From contig CP070800.1 in NCBI GenBank assembly GCA_020343555.1, positions 1,682,063 through 1,698,455 of the forward strand: a stretch of 16,393 nt of DNA. Direction: 5' to 3'. Both the position numbers and the translations under genes were made by a program. This DNA is from Dehalococcoidales bacterium (GTDB lineage Bacteria; Chloroflexota; Dehalococcoidia; Dehalococcoidales; UBA2162). A model generated the notes under the pieces. That model was not told where the DNA came from. It saw only the letters and a list, made by a program, of their open reading frames with translations, and ran no database searches. This document shows positions 8,401 through 15,179 of this stretch, piece after piece; the first letter of the stretch is position 1, and each line of letters begins with the position of its first letter.

Positions 8401-8456
8401 CCATGGCAGAATTTTATGGTCAGACGGCTAGTCGGTACTTTCTCTTGTTCTATCAC
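5415..8456 (-). CDS. NuoF-GltD fusion: NAD(P)H-binding flavin/iron-sulfur subunit of the three-subunit oxidoreductase
   Basis: About 1013 residues, roughly twice a plain NuoF (about 430) because a GltD/NfnB-like module is fused behind it. Order: a thioredoxin-like [2Fe-2S] domain (Cys17, Cys22, Cys53, Cys57); the NuoF FMN/NADH domain with GRGGAGF (171-177) and NADEGDPGAF (about 199-208); a [4Fe-4S] site in ESCGKCVMCRLG (Cys460, 463, 466) completed by Cys506; a GltD-type dicluster region (Cys536, 541, 549, 553 and Cys588, 592, 596, 600); the FAD site GSGPAG (644-649); the NAD(P) site CGGGNAA (771-777); AGGD (911-914); and a C-terminal CLRC (1002-1005). It would pass electrons between NAD(P)H and the partner subunits in the cytoplasm. 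Two flavin modules in one chain resemble bifurcating enzymes. The GTG at 8456 is chosen because GGGGAGA lies 6 bases upstream; a TTG at 8471 lacks such a site. It overlaps the end of the NuoE gene by 29 bases. Confidence 0.92.
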   Translation of the reverse strand: MIEQEKVPTSRLTIKFCHGTGCVSGKAFEIREAMEKIVSELGLTDVDVDFTGCHGFCQQGPIAVVEPEGVFYTHVTVEDVEEIAESHLRDGKPVSRLFYKDPVTGEAIQYYQDVNFYRKQQRLILRNCGQINPERIEDYMAADGFEALKKCLFEMTPDEVIEEVKQSGLRGRGGAGFSTGTKWQLLRQSEGDQKYMICNADEGDPGAFMDRSIMEGDPFTVIEGMTIAAYATGASEGYIYIRAEYPLAVKRVRIAVQQAEEKGFLGDNLMDSGFSFNIHIKEGAGAFVCGEETALMASIEGGRGMPKPKPPFPAQSGLWGKPSNINNVKSLASIPVIISKGADWYSQIGTELSKGTTVFALTGMIANSGLVEVPMGTQLYDIIYDIGGGIPNGKKFKAVQTGGPSGGCLPVTHLNLPVDYETLAEAGAIVGSGGMVVMDEDTCMVEIARYFLSFTQDESCGKCVMCRLGTKQMLTILENICAGRGRLEDIETLKDLCQQVKAGSLCQLGQTAPNPVLTTLQYFLNEYEDHIKRHHCEAAVCQSIVSSPCSHTCPAGIDVPRYIRFIADGNFDASLAVIREKIPFPSVCGLVCFHPCEVKCRRGQLDEAIDIRMLKRFASENGGELWKQNLQIASSTGKSVAVIGSGPAGLTAAYFLNTLGHEVTVFEALSEAGGMMRVGIPDYRLPKDVLRNEIKEIENLGVTIKTDTTVASPESLLEEGFDAVFVAIGTHQGTRLGVEGEDNPGVEDCVTFLRDISLSRSEKVGKRVAVCGGGNAAIDSARSALRIGAEEVTILYRRTAEEMPASFEEVVQTIDEGIKIDYLVNPVQISKAGDALEVECIRMQLGTIDASGRRRPEPIEGSEFKMVFDNVIEALGQRPEIPEQFDLPVGQGDTITVDPDTLATGKKGVYAGGDVVSGPASVIEAIAYGRQVAISIDKYLGGSGEIDQTLAPPEKELPPLEEAEEQRRPDITMLPVAQRIKNFNEVEAGYSREDAVEEANRCLRCDKEIIDED

Positions 8457-8913
8457 TGAAAATCTCCCCAACTTTTTTTGTGGTTATTTGACCGTGCACT
8501 TCGTCATTGATTGTAATATTCGGAGCTAATGCGCAGGCACCGATACAAGCAACAGTCTCTAGAGAATACTCCATATCCTCGGTGGTCTCCCCAGGTTTAA
8601 TACCAAGTTGTTGTTTGACTTCTCTTAGTATCCTGGTACCACCCCGGACATGACAAGCCGTCCCCCGGCATACCGAAACCTTCGTTTTACCCGAAGGTTC
8701 ACTCTTGAACTGGGCATAAAACGTAGCTACTCCGAGTACTACTCCCGGAGATATGCCGAGAAAACTGGCTATCTTCTGCATTGCTTCAGGAGGTACATAC
8801 CCCAGTGCTTCCTGTGTTTCCTGCAGAATCGGTATCAGATCATCTCTCTGAGCTGCAGTATGGTTCGCAAGAACCTTTTCCATGGTATCATTGATCTCGC
8901 ATTCACATGTCAT
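8428..8913 (-). CDS. NuoE-like [2Fe-2S] subunit (24-kDa subunit family)
   Basis: A 161-residue protein of standard length for the complex I 24-kDa/HoxE/HydC family. The N-terminal helical part carries the family pattern IPILQETQEALGYVP (about residues 27-41) and the GVATFYAQF segment (61-69). The C-terminal thioredoxin-like domain holds the four [2Fe-2S] ligands, Cys82 and Cys87 (VCRGTAC) and Cys123 and Cys127 (ACIGAC). In homologous complexes this cluster sits beside the FMN of NuoF and acts as an electron reservoir or branch. The ATG at 8913 is preceded by GGAGA 7 bases upstream. It is the middle gene of the operon, 99 bases after the molybdopterin subunit and overlapping the NuoF-GltD gene, consistent with stoichiometric assembly. 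No unusual residue is seen. Confidence 0.94.
   Translation of the reverse strand: MTCECEINDTMEKVLANHTAAQRDDLIPILQETQEALGYVPPEAMQKIASFLGISPGVVLGVATFYAQFKSEPSGKTKVSVCRGTACHVRGGTRILREVKQQLGIKPGETTEDMEYSLETVACIGACALAPNITINDEVHGQITTKKVGEIFSDRTRESTD
8463..8469 (-). promoter_or_regulatory. Shine-Dalgarno site that fixes a GTG start at 8456
   Basis: GGGGAGA on the - strand ends 6 bases before GTG (8456-8454), inside the last codons of the NuoE-like gene. This supports coupled translation and a start five residues after the in-frame TTG at 8471. Confidence 0.6.
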
Positions 8914-9012
8914 TTGTTTTTCTCCATCCCAGGCTGCATGAATACAGCTATATAATCATTGTCTGTTATTCTGTTACACACATTAGCAATTCAAACAAGC
9001 CGGTCATGTATC

Positions 9013-11685
9013 TTACGTATTATTTTTTTCAATTCTGATACTGCAAGGTATATATTTCGGCAGCTTGAAAACAGGATCAATATCCGGATTCTTCAATAAA
9101 CTTGTCTGATTATTAATTAACGGAAATACCATAAAGACAGTACCTGTTAGCAGGCTGTCAGTTATTTTAGCCTTCGCCGTTACTTCCCCATGCTGGGAAA
9201 TTATCCTTACACTCTCGCCTTCCTCGATTTGAAGCAAGCTGGCATCCTCAGGATTTATCTCTACTGTTTCCTCTCCCCGTAGCATAACAAGTCCTTCAAC
9301 TTTCCTGGACAGCGTGCCTGTCTGGGAGTAATCCAGACTCCGCCCAAGGATGAGTGCCAATGGGTGGTTGTCATCAGTCTTCTTTTCGGATTGTTTATAT
9401 TCCAGGGTAGTGAACTGGCCCTTACCCCCACTGAATTCCTCGCTATGCAGGACTGGTGTACCTTCACTTTCTTTATCAGGGCAGGGCCATTGTAAACCAC
9501 TATCTTCCAGGCGATCGTATGAAATACCTCCATAGATCGGTGCAAGACTGGCAATCTCCGCCATAATATTGGAGGGAGTATTGAAAGCGAAGCCTTCTTT
9601 ACCCATCTTCTGAGCAAGCTGGCAGATTATCTTCCAGTCATGCATGGATTCACCGGGAGAATCGACGGCTTTTCTTACCCTCTGCACCCTTCGCTCGGTA
9701 TTGGTAAAGGTACCTTCTTTTTCTGCGAAGGTTGTTGCCGGTAACACAACATGAGCCAACTCAGCTGTTTCTGTCAGGAAAACATCCTGGACTACCAGAA
9801 ATTCCAGTGCCCCCAATGATTCTTTTATCCTGTCAGCATCCAGTTCACCCAACACCGGATTGCTTCCGATAATATATAATGCCTTAATCTCCTTCTTACT
9901 CGCAGCGTCGAGTATCTCGGTGAAACTTAATCCTTGAGAAGGATTAAGAGAAGCTCCCCAGGTAGAGTCAAATTTTTCTTTTACCGAAGCATCACTTATG
10001 GATTGATAGCCGGGATAATAGTCAGGTAATGCTCCCATATCGCATGCACCCTGAGCATTATTCTGAGCACCCAGAGGACATATACCGGATGAAACCTTAC
10101 CGATATTTCCTGTGAGCATTGCCAGGTTAGCGACAGCACTTACACCATCAGTCCCGTTCCCGCTCCTGACGAAGTCAGTTCCGTAGAGAATAGTAGCAGG
10201 ACCGCTTGTAGCATATATTCTGGCTGCTTCAGCTATCTTTTCCACAGGGACACCGGTAATTTCTCCTACATCATCCAGAGAAAGGGATTCGAGTGATTTC
10301 TTAAATGGTTCGAAATCATTACAGCGCTGCTCTATGTACTCTGAGTCGAGAAGTCCTTCATCGATGATGACCTTCATCATTCCCATGAGCAATGCTACTT
10401 CCGTTTCCGGATTGATTTGCAACCATAAACCGGCAAAGCGATTCAGGTCTATACCGCGCGTGCTGACTACAATAAGGTTTGCTCCATTACGCACCGCGTT
10501 TTTCACTTTAAGACCGATTATGGGATGGGTTACCGTTAAATCAATATCAATGGCTAAAATACCGGCTGCATTGCTAATTTCTTCTATCGAATTGGTCATA
10601 GCCCCGTTACCAATGCTATTGGTTAGACCTTCAAAACTTGGCAATAGTGACAAACGGGCTGAGTTATCGATATTGTTGGTACCCAGAGCGACTCTGGCGA
10701 ATTTTTGAGTAACATACGTGTCTTCATTAGTGCATTTTGCTGAAGCAATTACTGCTATCTCATCTGGTTTATAACTGCTGAATTTACTGGCGACTAGGTC
10801 AAGTGCTTCATCCCAGCTGGCTTTACTCATCTCGCCATTATTGTTTATTAGAGGTGATGTCAGCCGTTCTTCGCTATGAACGAATCCTGGAATGCCGAAA
10901 TGGCCTTTTACACAGAGACTTCCGTTATTTACAGACTCTTCTTTTTTCCCATGAACAGTGACCACTTCAGTCTGACGAATACCCAGATTCACTCCACAAC
11001 CTACTCCACAATAGGGGCATACCGATTCAATATCTCTCCCGGCTTTTCTTGTTTCTTTAGGGTGAAGAGTATACACCGGACAATGATCCAGACATTCTCC
11101 ACACGATTCGCAGTTTGATTCTACTAATTCACCGTCCATTCCGGCGCTGACCTTGGCTTGATAACCACGATTAGTCAAATTAACTGCATTTACTCCTCGA
11201 ATCTCATCACAGGCACGAACGCACTTACCACAGAGAATACAATAATTACGGTCGATATTGAAAAACGGATTACTTTTATCGAGTGGAAGGTCTTTGGTCA
11301 TAGTCTGAAAACGTGCCTTGGCAGCTTCAAGAACGGCTTCCATCATCTGAAGTTCACATTGCTGGTTCTTGGGACAGGCATCACAATCGGTTGGATGGTC
11401 ACTTCTCATCAATTGAATGGCAGTACGGCGTATATCATTTATTTCCTGAGAGTCTGTGTGTACTACCATGCCTTCAGCAGCCGGTGTAGTGCAGGAGGTA
11501 GGAAAGCCGCGAGTTCCTTCAATTTGTACGACACAAAGGCGACAAGCCCCGTATGGTTTCAGGTCAGGATCGGAGCACAGAGTAGGTATAAAAAAACCAT
11601 TCTCTTCTGCTACCTCTAGAACGGTCATCCCTTCTGTTGCTTCGATCTCTTCTCCATCGATATTTAGTTTGATTATATTGTCCAA
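9013..11685 (-). CDS. formate-dehydrogenase-like molybdopterin oxidoreductase alpha subunit with NuoG-type Fe-S N-terminus; catalytic residues replaced
   Basis: About 890 residues. N-terminal NuoG-like part: [2Fe-2S] (Cys37, 48, 51, 65), His-Cys3 [4Fe-4S] (His97, Cys101, 104, 110), two ferredoxin clusters (Cys149, 152, 155, 159 and Cys192, 195, 198, 202). Then the molybdopterin domain with its own [4Fe-4S] (CPYCGVGC, Cys223, 226, 230, and Cys258) and Lys260 in CVKG, followed by MGD-binding segments (GTNNID, THPIIGL, QNNAQGACDMG) and a C-terminal cofactor domain. Formate dehydrogenases have Sec/Cys-His in the ARxUHxPS motif and an Arg before GQNN; here these read Ser346-Leu347 (ARLSLLPS; codon TCA at 10650-10648) and Gly539 (PLGAQNN). 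It is thus unlikely to oxidise formate. Serine is a metal ligand in DMSO-reductase enzymes, so another activity is possible. The TTG at 11685 has AGGAGA 7 bases upstream; an ATG at 11739 has no ribosome site. First gene of the operon. Confidence 0.92.
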   Translation of the reverse strand: MDNIIKLNIDGEEIEATEGMTVLEVAEENGFFIPTLCSDPDLKPYGACRLCVVQIEGTRGFPTSCTTPAAEGMVVHTDSQEINDIRRTAIQLMRSDHPTDCDACPKNQQCELQMMEAVLEAAKARFQTMTKDLPLDKSNPFFNIDRNYCILCGKCVRACDEIRGVNAVNLTNRGYQAKVSAGMDGELVESNCESCGECLDHCPVYTLHPKETRKAGRDIESVCPYCGVGCGVNLGIRQTEVVTVHGKKEESVNNGSLCVKGHFGIPGFVHSEERLTSPLINNNGEMSKASWDEALDLVASKFSSYKPDEIAVIASAKCTNEDTYVTQKFARVALGTNNIDNSARLSLLPSFEGLTNSIGNGAMTNSIEEISNAAGILAIDIDLTVTHPIIGLKVKNAVRNGANLIVVSTRGIDLNRFAGLWLQINPETEVALLMGMMKVIIDEGLLDSEYIEQRCNDFEPFKKSLESLSLDDVGEITGVPVEKIAEAARIYATSGPATILYGTDFVRSGNGTDGVSAVANLAMLTGNIGKVSSGICPLGAQNNAQGACDMGALPDYYPGYQSISDASVKEKFDSTWGASLNPSQGLSFTEILDAASKKEIKALYIIGSNPVLGELDADRIKESLGALEFLVVQDVFLTETAELAHVVLPATTFAEKEGTFTNTERRVQRVRKAVDSPGESMHDWKIICQLAQKMGKEGFAFNTPSNIMAEIASLAPIYGGISYDRLEDSGLQWPCPDKESEGTPVLHSEEFSGGKGQFTTLEYKQSEKKTDDNHPLALILGRSLDYSQTGTLSRKVEGLVMLRGEETVEINPEDASLLQIEEGESVRIISQHGEVTAKAKITDSLLTGTVFMVFPLINNQTSLLKNPDIDPVFKLPKYIPCSIRIEKNNT

Positions 11686-11692
11686 CAAAAAT

Positions 11693-11698
11693 TCTCCT
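11693..11698 (-). promoter_or_regulatory. Shine-Dalgarno site that fixes a TTG start at 11685
   Basis: AGGAGA on the - strand is 7 bases before TTG (11685-11683). Starting there gives a protein that opens directly with the [2Fe-2S] ferredoxin strand (DNIIKLNIDGEEIEA), as in other NuoG/FdhA proteins. The ATG at 11739 would add 18 residues with no ribosome site. Confidence 0.65.
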
Positions 11699-11739
11699 AC
11701 CTTAAGACTTGTGAAAGGCCGGGAAACCCCATCCGGCAT

Positions 11740-12313
11740 TTATTAACAAAGGGTGTTTAGGTTAATCTTTGTGAGTGTTTTAGAATAAGTGCCTAAGTTT
11801 CACCCCGAATATTCCTGTAAGATACCCATATCAACTCGGCTGTAATATCGTTCACGCTATGAGCGCACAAGCCTGATGTCTAAACATTCTCAATTATCCA
11901 ATACCAATATCATCCGTGATCAATTTGAATAAATGCTATAGAGTCCGACCACAGTGCCTGCTGTCAATCCACGAACACCCATCTCTCATAGAATACAAGT
12001 TCTAACACTATTGTTGAGGTTTCCCTCATGTTAATACTACTTAAGTCCGTTTTTCTAACAGGCAATATGCTAATATCAGCGACAATTAACTAATTTGAAA
12101 CCAATCAATACTAACAAACCGGTTTCACCTATTCAGTACCTGTAAATATTGATATATACGATTGATTGTATTATGGAAATTTATAAGACGTACTTTATCA
12201 GACCTGAATATTTCGCTAGAAGACAAAAACATCCTACCAGTTAAAATCAGTATAAAACTTTAGATATTTGAAGTCAACCGGAAGCAATGGTGACCCTTAA
12301 CACATACCAGATG
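11740..12313. other. long AT-rich divergent intergenic region, no gene seen
   Basis: Together with the flanking bases this forms a 735-bp gap (11686-12420) between the oxidoreductase operon and the TrpB2-like gene. Stops are frequent in the frames and I see no coding motif, tRNA or clear hairpin terminator. Small symmetric elements are present: the palindrome AAACCGGTTT (12116-12125) and an inverted repeat TGAAACC/GGTTTCA (12096-12102 and 12121-12127). Its position makes it the control region for both directions. It could hold binding sites, a small RNA or a decayed gene, none of which I can demonstrate. Confidence 0.4.
11842..11870 (-). promoter_or_regulatory. possible weak promoter for the oxidoreductase operon
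   Basis: On the - strand, TTGTGC (11870-11865) is followed after exactly 17 bases by TATTAC (11847-11842). The match to the sigma70 consensus is only moderate (three and four of six). It would give a leader of about 150 bases before the TTG start. It is the best spaced candidate I found on this strand, but it could be chance. Confidence 0.25.
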
Positions 12314-12377
12314 TTGACAATAATCCTGATAAAGTAATTCTATAAATGTTGACATAGCCCGTAGCAAAATATATATT
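12314..12377 (+). promoter_or_regulatory. promoter of the TrpB2-like gene, with a second upstream -35-like element
   Basis: TTGACA (12349-12354) is followed after 17 bases by TATATT (12372-12377), a near-consensus sigma70 promoter that would start transcription about 37 bases before the ATG at 12421. A second ATGTTGACA lies 35 bases upstream (12311-12319), repeating the same nine bases; it lacks a well spaced -10 and may be a second promoter or a binding site. The 11 bases TTGACATAGCC are identical to those at the amidohydrolase promoter (3067-3077). Confidence 0.7.
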
Positions 12378-12420
12378 AGTCATTATTCGTTTAACAGCAC
12401 ACTAAATTAAAGGAGGATGA

Positions 12421-13785
12421 ATGGATACAAGAAGATTTTCTCTTGAACAGAAGGATATGCCTACCCAGTGGTACAATGTCCAGGCTGATCTGCCCGAACC
12501 GCTACCACCGATGCTGCACCCGATGACAAAGGAGCCCCTGACTCCACCTGACCTGGCACCTCTCTTCCCAATGGAGTTGATCATGCAGGAAGTCAGCCAG
12601 GAACGCTACATAGATATCCCTGAAGAGATTCAGGATATCTATGCTACCTGGAGGCCAACGGTACTCCATCGCGCTTATAACCTGGAAAAGGCGCTGGATA
12701 CGCCGGCTAAGATTTTCTACAAATACGAGGGCACAAGCCAGGCCGGCAGTCACAAACCGAATACGGCAGTAGCTCAGGCTTACTATAACAAGAAAGAAGG
12801 CATCAACCGTCTCACCACAGAAACCGGAGCCGGGCAGTGGGGCAGTTCTCTCGCGTTCGGATGTATGCTGTTCGATATCGAGCTGAAGGTTTACATGGTA
12901 AAAGTCAGCTATAACCAGAAACCTTATCGCCGATTAATGATGGAAACATGGGGCGCGACATGCGTTCCCAGTCCCAGCCCCGATACGAAAGCAGGACGCG
13001 ACATGCTTGCCGCGGATCCGGATTGTCCTGGCAGCCTTGGGCTGGCAATCAGTGAAGCTGTCGAAGACTGTATGATGAGAGATGATACCCATTACTCATT
13101 GGGCAGTGTGGTCAGCCACGTTCTGCTGCACCAGACCGTAATCGGCCAGGAAGCAATGACACAGATGGAGATGGCCGGATATTACCCGGATATTATCGTC
13201 GGTTGCGTCGGCGGTGGTTCAAATTTCGCCGGTATGTTCCTGCCGTTCATCAAGGATAAACTCAGCGGTAGCAAGCCCGACCTGCGAATTGTCAATGTCG
13301 AGCCGGAAAGTTGCCCTACACTTACAAAGGGTCTTTATGCTTATGACTTCGGTGATGTTGCCGGCATGGCTCCTATCGCCAAGATGTTCACTCTCGGCCA
13401 CACCTTCATGCCACCCCCGGTACACGCCGGTGGACTCAGGTACCATGGTATGGCCCCGCTGATATGTCACCTTCACAAACTCGGATACGTCGAAGCGGTA
13501 GCCGTTCCTCAGGTCGCAACCTTTGAAGCCGGTGTACAGTTCGCCAGGACCGAGGGTATCATAAGTGCTCCGGAGACCAACCATGCAATAAGGGTAACCA
13601 TTGATGAAGCCCTGAAATGCAAGGAAACAGGCGAAAGCAAGGTAATTCTCCTTGCGCACAGCGGTCATGGTCACTTCGACATGGCAGCCTATGAGCAATA
13701 TCTCTCCGGAAACCTCACTGACTATGCCTATCCCGAAGAGAAAGTCAAGGAAGCTCTGGCATCATTACCCGAGATACCTGAATAA
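12421..13785 (+). CDS. TrpB2-like PLP-dependent enzyme (tryptophan synthase beta chain-like)
   Basis: A 454-residue soluble enzyme. The length and the N-terminal extension of about 80 residues before the core are typical of the TrpB2 subgroup rather than the standard TrpB1 of about 400. The PLP Schiff-base lysine is Lys112 (GSHKPNTA), the catalytic Glu is Glu134 in [11 protein letters not shown], and the cofactor phosphate loop is GGGSN (264-268). All key residues are present, so it should catalyse beta-replacement on serine or phosphoserine, most simply indole plus serine to tryptophan. No trpA or other trp gene is adjacent, which fits the common stand-alone TrpB2 genes proposed for indole salvage or another beta-replacement reaction. 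A full ribosome site AGGAGG (12411-12416) lies 4 bases before the ATG. It has its own promoter and terminator and is thus probably monocistronic. Confidence 0.93.
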   Translation: MDTRRFSLEQKDMPTQWYNVQADLPEPLPPMLHPMTKEPLTPPDLAPLFPMELIMQEVSQERYIDIPEEIQDIYATWRPTVLHRAYNLEKALDTPAKIFYKYEGTSQAGSHKPNTAVAQAYYNKKEGINRLTTETGAGQWGSSLAFGCMLFDIELKVYMVKVSYNQKPYRRLMMETWGATCVPSPSPDTKAGRDMLAADPDCPGSLGLAISEAVEDCMMRDDTHYSLGSVVSHVLLHQTVIGQEAMTQMEMAGYYPDIIVGCVGGGSNFAGMFLPFIKDKLSGSKPDLRIVNVEPESCPTLTKGLYAYDFGDVAGMAPIAKMFTLGHTFMPPPVHAGGLRYHGMAPLICHLHKLGYVEAVAVPQVATFEAGVQFARTEGIISAPETNHAIRVTIDEALKCKETGESKVILLAHSGHGHFDMAAYEQYLSGNLTDYAYPEEKVKEALASLPEIPE

Positions 13786-13807
13786 AACTAGGTTATATAA
13801 GTCTCGG

Positions 13808-13847
13808 AGGGGTTGGTGATGTCACCAGCCCCTTTTATTTTTCTTTT
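13808..13847 (+). terminator. Rho-independent terminator after the TrpB2-like gene
   Basis: The stem GGGGTTGGTG / CACCAGCCCC (13809-13832) has one U-G pair and loop ATGT, and is followed directly by a T-rich run with a few interruptions (13833-13847). It lies 23 bases after the stop codon at 13785. Confidence 0.9.
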
Positions 13848-13937
13848 AAATAGAGCTTTATGTTAAGTTACTGCATGGTACTAAAGGGTTATTCGAGGTT
13901 AATTTTTTTTTAACATTTGATATGCTAAAATTGAAGT

Positions 13938-15047
13938 ATGAGAAGGTTTGGTTATTTTACAGTATCTCTATTGCTGCTTATATCGCTGGTCTTCGGTACC
14001 GGGTGTTCCCTCATTGCCAGCGAGGTTGCTGAGGAAGAAAGCCCTGCCGTCGTAAATACAACCAACTCCGAACCCAAAGAGGTAGTCATTCCCACTTCAT
14101 CACAGTCGGTGATACTTCCCGGCATTGCTGATGTGGTAGCCCTCGTAAAACCGTCAGTCGTGGCGATTAATACCGAAATAACGATCACGGATTTTTTCAG
14201 CCGTGAAAGTACGCAAGAGGCTGCCGGTTCTGGCTGGATAATTTCCGAAGATGGCTATATCGTCACGAATAATCACGTAGTCGCTGATGCGCAAAGTATC
14301 ACTATTATACTCGATGATGGTCAGGTTTATGATGCTGAAATAATAGGGACAGATCCGTTGACTGACCTTGCAGTAATAAAGATTGAAGCTGAAAATCTCC
14401 CGGCCGCACAGGTCGGCGATTCATCGAGACTGAGAATCGGAGACTGGGTAGTAGCAATCGGAAATTCACTCGGACTCGGTATCAGAGCTACCCAGGGTAT
14501 AGTCAGCAGGATGGATGTATCTCTTCAGGTCGATGCCAGCCAGGTATTGTACGGGCTCATCGAGACGGACGCCGCTATCAATCCTGGCAACAGTGGCGGT
14601 CCGCTGGTAAACCTAGCCGGAGAAGTCATCGGCATAAACAGTGTGAAGCAGGTCCAGGTTGAGGTTGAAGGGGTTGGCTATGCTATCAGTACCGAAGAAG
14701 CCGTCCCGATTATCGAACAACTGATAAACTACGGAGAAGCTTCTCATCCCTATCTCGGTGTCAGCCTCTATCCTGTAGACCAGTATGTGATATCGAACTT
14801 CGGTCTGACAATTGATCATGGTGTCTTTGTGGTCACCGTTGGAGCTAACAGCCCAGCCGCAAAAGCAGGATTACAACCACAGGATGTTATTCTTAGTTTT
14901 AACGGCAAAGAAGTCGAAACCATGGACGATTTAGTCATTGGGATTCGATCCGCCGAGATTGGTGAAGAAGTTGAGATCGTCTATTGGCGCGACGATGAAG
15001 AAAAGACGACTACCGCCACTCTGGTAAAAAGACCTAACACACCCTAA
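13938..15047 (+). CDS. HtrA/DegP-type serine protease with one PDZ domain, membrane-anchored or exported
   Basis: A 369-residue protein that begins with a basic-hydrophobic signal (MRR, then a stretch rich in Leu/Val) ending at GTGC, where Cys23 could be lipidated; the lipobox is imperfect, so the leader may instead be an uncleaved anchor. A low-complexity linker (about 25-60) leads to a trypsin-like domain with the triad His113 (TNNHVV), Asp143 (LTDLAVI) and Ser219 (NPGNSGGP), and then a single PDZ domain (about 272-365). The complete triad indicates an active protease that degrades or processes misfolded proteins outside the cytoplasmic membrane, as for DegP/DegS-type enzymes in stress response. 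The ATG at 13938 lacks a good ribosome site (only GAAG nearby), yet the signal peptide supports this start. It stands alone between two terminators and converges with ileS. Confidence 0.93.
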   Translation: MRRFGYFTVSLLLLISLVFGTGCSLIASEVAEEESPAVVNTTNSEPKEVVIPTSSQSVILPGIADVVALVKPSVVAINTEITITDFFSRESTQEAAGSGWIISEDGYIVTNNHVVADAQSITIILDDGQVYDAEIIGTDPLTDLAVIKIEAENLPAAQVGDSSRLRIGDWVVAIGNSLGLGIRATQGIVSRMDVSLQVDASQVLYGLIETDAAINPGNSGGPLVNLAGEVIGINSVKQVQVEVEGVGYAISTEEAVPIIEQLINYGEASHPYLGVSLYPVDQYVISNFGLTIDHGVFVVTVGANSPAAKAGLQPQDVILSFNGKEVETMDDLVIGIRSAEIGEEVEIVYWRDDEEKTTTATLVKRPNTP

Positions 15048-15127
15048 CGAAAAGGTCTGAAGTTGGTACCATTACACCTTTCCGGAATAATTCAGGTTCC
15101 AATGGCTTCACTTTCTGATTAATATAA

Positions 15128-15155
15128 CCGGATACCGATTTTCATCGGTATCCGG
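15128..15155. terminator. perfect hairpin between convergent genes, probable bidirectional terminator
   Basis: The 12-base arms CCGGATACCGAT and ATCGGTATCCGG pair perfectly around a TTTC loop. It lies between the end of the protease gene (15047) and the end of ileS (15180). The - strand continuation (TTATATTAAT) is T-rich, whereas the + strand lacks a real T-run, so it may serve ileS best while also protecting the other side. Confidence 0.7.
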
Positions 15156-15179
15156 CTAAAAGTACATTTACCGTACAAA

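Noticed and set aside
10645..10650. Selenocysteine codon in the molybdopterin subunit
   Set aside because: The codon at the metal-ligand position is TCA (Ser), not TGA, and the frame is uninterrupted.
11158..11619. 153-residue + strand frame inside the molybdopterin subunit gene
   Set aside because: It is antisense to the cysteine-rich N-terminal domains; no start signal and no motif.
11939..11967. Second - strand promoter candidate using the perfect TTGACA at 11967-11962
   Set aside because: No acceptable -10 box occurs at 16 to 18 bases; the nearest TATAGC is about 21 bases away.
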